Source: Owenia fusiformis
Taxonomy: Eukaryota > Annelida > Polychaeta > Sabellida > Oweniidae
Length of the DNA stretch: 64,000 bases
Assembly: GCA_903813345.2 (NCBI GenBank)
Contig: CAIIXF020000005.1
Coordinates: 24,803,375 to 24,867,374, forward strand
Reading direction: 5' to 3'
A program made the translations under genes and the position numbers. Positions 27,001 to 39,000 of this stretch are shown here, one piece after another (positions within the stretch are counted from its first letter, which is position 1; the number at the start of each line of letters is the position of its first letter). The notes under the pieces were generated by a model. That model worked only from the letters and a program-made list of their open reading frames with translations. It did not search any database and was not told the origin of the DNA.

Positions 27001-30000
27001 AGGCGGCCATTTTGAATTTTTTGAGACCCGAATCAGAAAAACGTTACAATATTTGCAATCTACTCTAAATTGCCTTTCATTTGAGTATAATAAAGCTATA
27101 CTTCAAAAACATCTCAAAATTAACGCAAATTCCTGTTTTCCCGATCCCCCATTTACGGCCCCTGGGGGTCAGGGTGAAAAACCCGGGATATATGTGAAAT
27201 AGATAGATGTTGTAAATATACTACCAAAATTTAAAATAATAATATTTATTATTTTGGTTTAAAATGAAGAACATAGATTTTTGCGAAAAATTCCCGCCAT
27301 TTCTAAACTGGCGGCCATCTTGAAAAAACTGTTGCGTATAACTGTTCACCAATATACATCTTTCCACCAAATATGAAAAAAATCTGTCAACTAGTATTCG
27401 AGTTATCTTCCGGACAGACGGACTGACTGACGGACTGACGGACTGATAGACTGACGGACTGACGGACGGAGGGCTTCACTATATCCCTACAGAACTTCGT
27501 TCGTTGGGATAATTATTCATTGCTGTGAGAAAACAGCAAATCCATTGTTATGTAGTATCTATGGAAATCATGATGTCATAGAGGACAGACAATAGACTTC
27601 AGGAATAACTAACTGTATGAATTCTTATGGTAATCTTTTTTTATAATTTTCAGCAATTGGAAAGACATACATTCGCAAAGATTCTCAGCATATGGGAAAT
27701 ATGGCTGTCCTGAAAAATGTCTTCCCTGGGGCGAAAATAATCCACACAATTCGGGATCCCATAGAGGTGATGGGGTCGGTATGTTCCACCATGCATACAG
27801 TCACTATGGGTTACTACAAACCGGAAGATATCAGCCTTACAGCGCTAGGTCAAAGAATGTTGCGTCATGCCTCTTATGTCATTAACAAATATATGGACTA
27901 TCGCATGGCTACAGATGGACCAGGAAAGACCCAGGCTGATCTTGTAGATGTTTACTATCCAGACATGGTAGATGATTCAAAAGGTACAATGAGGAAAATC
28001 TATGACAAGTTTGGATTGGAGCTTACACAGGAAACGTTGCAGAATGTTGAGAAATATGTTGCAAAGAATCCTATTAACAAGCATGGAAAGCATAATTATA
28101 AACTTGCAACTTATGGCTTAACCGAGGATGGTGTGAAAAATGTATTCAAACGCTATATTGATTACTTTAACATTCAGTGCTAAATGTCTAGTTTTAAGAG
28201 TTGAACATCACATGACACCTTTTAAAATTATTTTCTGCAATCTGCAACAAATTCACTATACAGGAATAGGTTCATTCTTAAAGTTTCCTTGACAAAGTAG
28301 CAGCTACAAAATCCAAGCAGACATACAAACATGATCATTTATTTTCACATCATTTAGTTTCACATCAGCCAACTCCATATATTATATGTCACATATATCC
28401 TAAGAATTATTCTTTAGTTTGATTGGTTGAAGAACTTTTAAATTGTAGTGATTTATCACACAAGTTCAATGATTGATAACAACTGTTACAGCACAGCTAT
28501 AAACTGGCATGATTCCATTAAATCAAATCAAGAAGGATGCAATAATTATAAACAGTGTGCAAAATCACAATAAATGACATTGAATGAAGGGTTGTATAAA
28601 GTGAAACGAAATAATTATCCTGACATGACTTTTCACCGATGTCTTGATCTAATCGTGAGTATGGTCACATTAGTACAAGCATCGTACGGTGTCCGCAATC
28701 AATTGAATCTGAAAGACATCACACGGGTATCGCAAGGCTATCTGCCGATGGCCGTACGGCACCCGCCAGGACATCGGTCGATCTACAGGCCTCTTGATTT
28801 ATACTAAATTTTTGTATGACCCAGTATGACTGTTCCACATGGCGTGAATGCAAGATTTGAAAACGAAATACTTCGATGGACAGGACTTCCAGGATAATAA
28901 TGTTTTCATGCAATAAAAATCAGAAAAAGAAGATCCTCTTTTGAGTAGCCTAAATAGGTTCAATATTTAGAAAAAAAAATGCTGACATGGGGTCCCTATT
29001 TATAATTTTTCAAATTGTTTGATTGATATTTTTACTATCATGGGTACTTCAATTGAAAGAAAACATATTCAGTTTTAATAAAAACACTGTATTTATGCCC
29101 AGAAAGTACTCATGGTGAAAGATATGAGCGTCTAAAATCACTTGCCATACTGCACGTGGTCTTTTCATCAAAGTGCACCCTGACCTTAATTCATTTTAGA
29201 TCTTTTATATACACAAATACTATGTCTAACTGTCCATCCGATGCTATTAGCAAAATTCCATATTTCTGCATCTTTCTTTTGTCTGTTCTCGTAAAGAGAA
29301 TTTGTTGTTGTTGTTTAAAAATATGGCTTCTTCAAAGAACTTGGCAATTTTTTCTTCTATTTCAAGTGGAATACCCTCTTCCCTAGACACATCTAGATCT
29401 TCATCATCCACCAGCTCACTAGCATTGTTATTGTCTTTTTCCATCTGTCTTCCCAAGGCCTTCCTCATATGGCCCATTGGCCTTATCCCCTCTATCCTTA
29501 GCCTTTGGCATATTAACTGTAATTGAGACAGTGAACTCTCATATTAAAATTGTAACCCTTGAAAATACTGTACTCACAAAAACATTCAGAAGATTTTTTA
29601 AATAAATGATTTGTAATGGTATATGCATCAGTGAATATACGCATAAAAATGTATCACTCTATTCAATGTGTATGACAGACATACACGATTAATGTCAATA
29701 TAAGAACGACTAGATCAACCCACCCACCTACCCAGCCATTCAAATGTGTGTCATTGTTTTACATTAAGCCTAATCGTTCCATTTATGTTAAAAATCTCTG
29801 ACAGTGTGTAGTAATAATAATTCCTTACCTCATTATCTTTAAAACCTCTATATCACTTTATAAGTAATCATTATTAAGATTTATCAAACAAATCAGCACG
29901 CAAAATCCCAAGATGACCGTGCGAAGCCACCAGGCGCCGTAAGATAATCGTACGATGACCAGACGGGACATGGCCGGGTAGGTACCGATGAGTTTGGTTG

Positions 30001-33000
30001 AGAAAAAATTGCCAAGACATTGGCAACTTTTTTCTCCGGATAAGACTCTGCCGGCACCCGTACGATGTCTAAAAATTGGCCGATAAGTGACAATCATCGC
30101 CCGGCGCCTTTACGATGCCCTGCCCCCCGGCCGATTTTGAACAAAATACTCATCGGCCGGGCACGGTAGTAAAATTCTGAGCCTATGTGACCAAGGCATT
30201 ATCAACTGTAGGATTGATTTTATCAAGTGTAGTTATTTCAAGTTATTTGATTTATTGCTACCCTGCGCGCAGAGTCTAGTTATAAACTAGAAAAACGGCA
30301 ACTCCACGGAGTAGCAAATCCCACCGAACAAAACATATTATGCTTATTATAGCTAGTGTAAATGTTGAAATGTTTGTGCACTTTGTGATAGAAGCATGAA
30401 ATTTGGCACAAAGTTAGTTTATACCATTGTGAACTAGGCATCATCATAAAAAATTTGAACCAAATCCGTTCACTGGTATATGAGTTATCAAAGATTACAT
30501 TTTTTACGAAAATTGGCCGCCATCTTGAAATTCAGCCGCCATCTTGAAAATTATTTCTTGAACAGAGCTACTGTGTCCCTAGGCATAATCATATGAAATT
30601 TCAACCAAATCTGTTCACTGGTATTTGAGTTATCAAAGATTGCGTTTTTTACGAAAAATTGCCGCCATTTTGAAATTAAGCGGCCATCTTGAAAATTTTT
30701 TGTCAAACATAGCTACTGTGTCCCTAAGCATCATCATATAAAATTTGGTCCAAATACGTTCACTGGTATTTGAGTTATCAAAGATTACGTTTTTTACGAA
30801 AAATTGCCGCCATTTTGAAATTAAGCGGCCATCTTGAAAAATTTTTGTCGAACATAGCAACTGTGTCCCTAAGCATCATCATATAAAATTTGAACCAAAT
30901 TCGTTCACTGGTATTTGAGTTATCAAAGATTACATATTTTTACGAAAAATGTTAAGCTGCCATCTTGAAAATCTCTTTTTGTGCGAAACTCCTTTGTCCC
31001 TAGGCATCAGCTTATAAAATTTGAACCAAATCCGTCAACTTGTATTTGAGTAATCAACAATTACATTTTTTACGAAAAATGGCGGCCATTTTGAATTGAG
31101 CGGCCGTATTAAAAATTCCTTCTTGAGCAGAGGTCCTACACTCATAAGGCATAAGCCTATAAAATTTGAACCAAATCCGTCAACCGGTATTGGAGTTATC
31201 GCCCGGACACACGGACGAACGAACAGATGGACGGACGGCTTCTCTATATCCCCCTCGAACTTCGTTAGGTGGGATAACTACCCTCTGCTTAGTAGAGACT
31301 ACTCGTTGTTACAGTTTAGCAGCCCTGCCCCAAAGATTGGTGCCTGTGACAGCCCAGGTAATAAATCATTTCAAATCTACCACATGAAAGAAATGCGCGC
31401 TAAATAAGTGCTCATTAACTATGCAGTGATGTCATAGCAAATGACCATATAGAAAGTCGTCCATATTTTGACGACGAACTTTGAATGGCTCGGTGAGATC
31501 AGAGATTTATTGTAAACTGAAAGAGTGAAGACAAAGCTCTCTTTTAAAAAGTGAATGTAAAGGGTAATCTATTGCAGTTATGTTAAGTGCCAGCTGCACT
31601 ACATGCTACATAAGCGTTTCATTATCAACTTTGTGTCATACATTCGCAGTATATAGTACAATAGATTATCTAAATATATTTAAGATCCAAGTCTACATGT
31701 AAGTTAACATAAGCAGTCTTCACCTGCAAACAAAACTACAGCATGGCAGCCATAGACCTGGGTGCAGTTACCAAAGAAGTGCAGTCAGTCGTGGATAGAT
31801 ATGGGAAGGAGTATGACTTTATAGCTGAGGGGTATGAAATACTGACCAAGTGCTGGGCAGGAGATGGGCAAATCACACAGGCAGGACTAACAATGGTTAG
31901 GGATATATCCATTTTTCTCACACTACAAGGACTTGTGGGATTTCTACAGGCCATCAAAGATGAACCAAAAATACCGGAGGTAATTATTTTCTTTTTATAC
32001 CATTTGTCAGAAGATGATATTTAACTTTTCCTAATTTAAGCTCCATCTTATTTTCAGGTGCACATGGCATAACTCATTCTATACACGCTCTACATCTTTA
32101 GTTTTGCACAAAGAGTGCATAAATATACCTGGATTAAGATAAATCTATTTGTTTAGAAATTTTAATGGCTTCTTAGTTCATTCCATAATTGGTCAACATC
32201 TTTTAGCGTTGCACAAAAAGTACACATATGTACCTAGAGTATTAGTTATTTTCTATAAAGTATGAAAATTCAGAAAATTAAGTGAACTACTGTACTTTTT
32301 AAAAGTGCCAAAATGTAGGTCACTAATTTTTTTCCTTTTTACATATCTAAAATATTCATAACCCTCAAGTAATATTTAAGATATGTATATCCACTCCTTG
32401 TGCAAATCTTAACAACGCATAACATGGCAAAATGTCACAAAACTAGTGGTTGGAAGACTGACTCGTGTACTCGAGTTTTACTCGCATTTGTCCTAAAAAT
32501 CAATTGATCGAGTTGAAAACTTGAACTCACGATTTGAAATTCCAACAGCCGGGAATTTTAAAATGCCATTAGTTTGTTTTCACTATTTATCAGGTAAGTT
32601 TTGCTATCTATAGGGGACTAGAGGTGAACTTTAACGATCTATAGGGATGTGCAATACGATTTAGACAATAAAAAGTATAGAGGCACTTGAAAGACTTGAT
32701 CAAATTGATGAATTCTGCCGCTACTTGGGAAACTGAAACCGTAAGTAACTCAACTAAGTCAAATCGCGAATATAATCGTGGTTTTTCATGGCCCACTCGA
32801 GTGGAGATTTTCAGGCGAGTCCGACCACTACACAAAACGTTAAGTTATGGCAAATGTACAAAGTCGTAATATGTCTCTATGTGTTGCCAATAAAAAATTT
32901 CAACTTCATGTAAACACTACTTTAAACTAGAAAATGGCAACTCCACAGAGTAGCAAATCTCAATGAACAATAATTTTATATTCTGGATTTGTATATGTAA

Positions 33001-36000
33001 CAATTTGATATTTACAACCTTTTTTTATTAATCATTTTTATTTCAAGTTCATATATTATAACATTTAATATCATACAATGAAAATTCAACAAGGTTAATC
33101 AATTTAACATTTGTGTTGAACTTTACAACCTATTCTACGCTTTATAAAAAGATAAAATTATAAAGATTATTAAGGGATTTTGCAGATAAAAAGACAGATA
33201 TTAAAGCTAATCAGAATTTCTACCATTTTAAGCATTTGGGTTCATTTAGGAGTATCAAAGGAACAAATTATAAAGACAATACAATATTCATGATCTAATG
33301 TAGTATAATATAACCATATATCTCTTAATTATAGCATATTCCCGCTGAAGATTTTCTGAGCCATAAATCAGAAAAATAACTAGATTGGTAAATTGAACAA
33401 AGTTCAATTTAAGACTCCAGATTGATTTACTTGAGTAAAGAGCTGAGTAAGTAACTGAGTAGGAAGCTGAGTAAGTAGATGATTAAGTAATTGAGTAAGT
33501 AGCTGAGTAAGCAGCTGAGCAGGTAGCTGAGTAAGTAGCTGAGTAGGTAGCTGAGTAAGTAGCTGAGTAGGTAGCTAAGTAGGTAGCCGAGTAGGTAAGT
33601 GGGTAGGTAAGTAGGAATTTTTGACCGGAAGTCGGATTGAAATTTGGTTTGCAGATTTGGATTCCTGAGAAAATTCTACCCTTAATTCATAACTCATGAG
33701 TTAAATTATGAGAACTTTTTATTTTGACCTACTTTACGGACACCATATCTCAAAAGTGGGTCAAAATACTTTCTGACGGCAAAAGGGTCTCACTATTAGC
33801 ACACTTTTTGCTACCTGTATACAAAATTTTGAAGCAAATCCTAAAAGTGTAGTGCCAGAATCGCAAAAATAAGGAAAAACTATGAATTTGACCTAGATTT
33901 TGACCTAGGCATTTTGGTGTCCAAATATTGAAACTAGGTAGCTTTTGAGGTCCCCTTCTTTTATAGGAATTCATTATCTTAAGCTTTACTGAATCTATAT
34001 CTCATATTTTACACTTCAAAAAAATCTTTTTTCCTTGACTTTCTATCAGGATACCATCAGATGGATTTTCCGAAATTTCAAAACGCCATAACTTCCAAAC
34101 CGAAAGTCGGATCGAAATTTCATTTAAAGATTCGGATTCCTGACAAAATTCTACCCCTAATTCATAACTCATACGTTAAATTTGGCGAATTTTTATTTTG
34201 ACCTACTTTTCGGACATGCCATAACTTTGGAACCGGAAGTCGGATCGAAATTTGGTTTGCAGATTCGAATTCCTGAGAAAATTCTACTCTTATTTCATAG
34301 CTCATATGTTAAATTTGGAGAACTTTTCATTTTGACCTACTTTTCTGACACCATATCTCAAAAGTGGGTAGAAATACTTTCTGACGGCAAAAGGCTAACA
34401 CTATTAGCACACTCTTGGCTACCTGTATACACAATTTTGAAGCAAATTATTAAAGTGTAGTGTCAGAATCGCAAAAATAAGAAAATACTATAAATTTGAC
34501 CTAGATTTTGACCTAGGCATTTTGCTGTCCAAATTTTAAAGCTAGATAGCCTTCGAGGTCCCCTTCTTTTATAGGCTTTCATTATGTTAAGCTCTACTCA
34601 GTCTATATCTCGTATTTTACACTTAGAAGAAGTCTTTTTCCCCATTGACTTAACATGGGGCACCAAATTTAGCAATTTTGAGATTTCAAAACGCTATAAC
34701 TTCCGAACCGGAAGTCGGATCGAAATTTTGTTTGCAGATTCGGATTCCTGAGATAATTCTACACTTATTTGATAATTTACACGTTAAATTTGGAGAACTT
34801 TTTATGTTCCGACCTACTTTTCGGACGTCATTTCTCAAAATCGGTAAGAGTAATCAAAAAACGATTTGCCTTTCGGAATTAGCTTTTTTTCTAAGGAACA
34901 TGTTGAAAAAAACCCGGAGCAAAAATACCGAAGGACGACTGAGAAAACTTGTAAAATAGTGAAAACCCAAGATTTGACCTAGTTCTTGACCTTTGACCTA
35001 GATAAACAATTGACCTAATTTCCCAAAAACTAAGTTTCATTACCTAGTTAACTATGTTAGCAGATTTAAGTAAGTCCTTCTAGTTGCTGAGAAAAAGTGT
35101 TCGGAAAGAAAGAAAGAATAATAATAACTAGATTTGTGAAATTGAACAAGTTCAATTTAAGACTCCAGATTTATTTTACCTAGATAGATCAGTAAAGAGC
35201 TGAGTAAGTAACTGAGTAATTAGCTGAGTAAGTACCTTAGTAGTAGTTGAGTAAGTAGCTGAGTAAGTAACTGAGTAAAAAGCTGAGTAGGTAGCTGAGT
35301 AAGTAGCTGAGTAAGTACCTGAGTTAGTAGCTGAGTAAGTTGCTAAGTAAGTAATAACTAATTAAGTAATTGAGTAAGTAGTCAAATAAGTAGCTGAGTA
35401 GGTAGAGAGGTAAAGTAGGGTATGCAGGAATTTTTGAAAGTATATTTGATCAATCTGCATCGTGAATACTGGCAAGTGCGAATTTCAAACTTCAAAATGG
35501 CGTAGAATCTAAACCGGGGGTCGGATTGCAATTTTTGCTACAAGTATACAAAATTTCGGAGAATATCATTGAAGTGTAGTGTCAGAATCGCAAAATAAGA
35601 AAAAACTATGAATTTGACCTAGATTTTTTAAACTAGGTATTTTGGTGTCCAAACTTTGAAGGAAAGTAGCTTTTGAGGTCCCCTTCTTCTATGGGCTTTC
35701 ATTATGTTTAGCTGTACTCATTCTATATCTCGTATTTTTACACTTCAAAAAATTATTCGGTCCCATTGATTTAACATGGGGCACCAAATTTAGCGATTTT
35801 TGAGATCTCAAAATGCCATAACTTCAGAACAAGTAGTCGGATCGAAATTTGGTTTGCAGATCTAGATTTCTGAGAAAATTCTACCCTTAATTCATAACTC
35901 ATACGTTAATTTTGGAAAACTTTTTACTTTGGCCTACTTTTTGGACACCATATCTCAAAAGTGGGTCAAAATACTTTCTGACGGCAAAACGCTAACACTT

Positions 36001-39000
36001 TTAGCATACTCTTTGCTACCTGTATACAAAATTTTAAAGCAAATCATTTAAATATAGTGTCAGAATCGCAAAAATAAGGGAAAACTATAAATTTGACCTA
36101 GATTTTGACCTAGGCATTTTGGTGTCCAAATTTTGGAGCTAAGTAGCCTTAGAGGTCCCCTTCTTTAATAGGCTTTCATTAAATTAAGCTGTACTCAGTC
36201 TATATCTTGTATTTTACACTTCAAAAAAATCTTTTTTCCCATTGCCATAACATAGGCACCAAATTTAGCGATTTTTGAGCTATCAAAACGACATAAATTC
36301 CAAACCAAAAGCCGGATTGAAATTTAGTTTGCAGATTTGGATTCCTGAGAAAATTCTACCCTTAATTCATAACTCATACGTTAAATTTGGAGATTTTTCT
36401 AGTTTGACCTACTTTTCGGACACCATATCTCAAAAGTGGGTCAAAATACTTCCTGACGGCAAAAGGCTAACACTATTAGCACACTCTTGGCTACATGTAC
36501 ACAAATTTTCGAAGAATATAATTAATCTGTAGTGTCAGAATCGCAAAAATAAGGAAAAACTTTGAATTTGACCTAGATTTTGACCTAGGCATTTTGGTGT
36601 CCAAATTTTTATGAAAAGAAGGTCTTGTGGTCCCTTTCTTTTATGGGCTTCCATTATGTTTAGCTGTGCTTAGTCTATATCTCGTATTTTACACTTCAAA
36701 AAAATATTTTTTCCCATTGAATTAACATGGGGCACCAAATTTAGCGATTTTTGAATTTTCAAAACGCCATAACTTCTGAACCGGTAGTCAGATCGAAATT
36801 TGGTTTTCATATTCGGAATCCTGAGAAGATTTCCCATAAGACTGATATCCTAGACATTGGATTCGGTGAAATTTTTTTTGGACCTCGTTTTCGGACACTG
36901 ATATCTCGAAATCGGTTTGAGATACCAAAAAACTAAATCGACCCTAGGTTTTCTACTTTTTTATGAGGAACACAATGAAAAAAACCAGGATCAAAAATAT
37001 TGAAGGACGACCGAGATAATGGGAAAAAGTGACAAAGTACTGGATTTGACCTAGTTCTTGACCTTTGACCTAGATAAAAATTTGACCTCATTTCCCAGAA
37101 AGCCAGATACATTCCCTAGTTAATCATGTAAGCAGCTTAAAGTAAGCTCTTCTAGTTGGTGAGAAATCTGGGAAGGAGGAAGAAGAAGAAGAATAATAAT
37201 AATAACTAGACTTTGGAAATTGAACGAAGTTCAATTTCAGACTCCAGATCTAGACTTTTTTTAGCCGAGTCATCCAGAATAAGCCGAGTCATCCAAAATA
37301 AGCTGAGTCATCCAGAAAAAGATGGATGGATGGATGAAAAAGGAAGGAAGGATAGGCTAAATTAGGAAGGAACGATAGGATAGAATAGGAAAGAATGATA
37401 GAATAGAATAGGAAGAAGGAATAGAATAGGAAGGATAGGAAGGAGAGGATATGAAGGAAAGGTAGATAAGAAGGATACGATAGGATCACAAAGGAAGGAT
37501 GGGTGCATTTTTCAATATTTTCTTCTCTACTCTTGACTTTCTATCAGGATACCATCAGATCGATTTTTCTCTCAATTTCAAAACGCCATAACTTTCGAAC
37601 CGGAAGTCGGACCGAAATTTGGTTTGCAGACTCGAATTCCTGAGAAAATTCTACCCTTAATTCATAACTCATATGTTAAATTTGGAATTTTTTTTTATTT
37701 TGACCTACATTTCGGACACCATATCTCAAAAGTGGGTTAATATACTTCATGATGGCAAAAAGCTAACACTATTAGGACACTCTTTCCTACCTGTATACAA
37801 AATTTTGAAGCAAATCATGAAAATATAGTGTCAGAATCGCAAAAATAAAGAAAAACTATGAATTTGACCTAGATTTTGACCTAGGCATTTTGCTGACCAA
37901 ATTTTGATTCTAGGTGGCTTTGAGGTCTTCTTCTTTTAAAAGCTTTCATTATATTAAGCTGTATTCAGTCAATATCTTGTATTTTACACTTCAAAAAATC
38001 TTTTTTTCCCATTTACTTAACATGGGGCTCCAATTTTGCGATTTTGAGCTTTCAAAACGCCATAACTTCTGAACCAGAAGTCGGATCGAAATCTGGTTTG
38101 CAGAATCGGATTCCTGAGAAAATTCTATCCTTAATTCATAACTCATACGTTCAATTTGAAGAACTTTTTATTTTGACCTACTTTTCGGACACCATATCTC
38201 AAAAGTGGGTCAAAATACTTTCTGGCTAACACTATTTACACACTCTTGGCTACATGTATACAAAATTTCGAAGAATATAATTTAAGTGTAGTGTCAGAAT
38301 CGCAAAAATAAGGAAAAACTTTGAATTTGACCTAGATTTTGACCAAGGCCCTGGACTGGATTTAGACCTAGACTTGACTTGAACCTGGACCAACGCTGGA
38401 CTTGGACCCGGACTGGACCTTGACTTGGACCTGGAAAAGGACTGGACTGGTATTTTTCAATTTTTTTTCACTTTTCTTGACTTTCTATGAGGGTACCATC
38501 AGATCGATTTTTCTAGAACTTTCAAAACGTCATAACTCTTGAACCGGAAGTCGGATTTCAATTCGGTTTTCAGATTCGGAATCCTGAGAAAATTTTCTAT
38601 AAGGGGAATATCCTGGGCATTGAATTCGGAGAACTTTTTTTCGGACCTCGTTTTCGGACACTGATATCTCGAAATCGGTTCGAGATATCAAAAAACTAAA
38701 TCGACCCTAGATTTCCTACTTTTTTATGAGGAACACAATGAAAAAAAACCGGATCGAAAATATTGAAGGACGACTGAGAAAATCGAAAAAAGTGACAAAG
38801 TACTGGATTTGACCCAGATCCTGACCTTTGACCTAGATAAAAATTTGACCCAATTTCCCACCAACTAGATACTAAACCTAAATAAACTGTATTATGGTCT
38901 TTACTGGATACCTTATAGTTATTGAAAAAACTCTTAAAGAATAATAAGAAGAAGAATAATAAGAATACTGGCAAAAACAATAGACTCCAGATTGACATCT

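Larger units (their letters stand above)
18719..28319. repeat. Segmental duplication, copy A (9.6 kb)
   Basis: This unit contains sulfotransferase gene A with 1.4 kb of upstream and about 135 bp of downstream sequence. Its left end (ACATACAAACATAATCATTT) recurs right after the gene A 3' UTR at 28319, which marks the tandem junction. Matching segments with copy B include 18719-19030/28319-28626, 19606-20943/30195-32926 (with insertions), the exons, and 28184-28319/43289-43424. Confidence 0.8.

Noticed and set aside
34182-34460. Recurrent peptide ([18 protein letters not shown]) in many frames between 22.7 and 38.2 kb
   Set aside because: It looks like a conserved protein family at first sight, but all copies are translations of the same ~400-bp repeat block with no sign of coding constraint and starts that vary.
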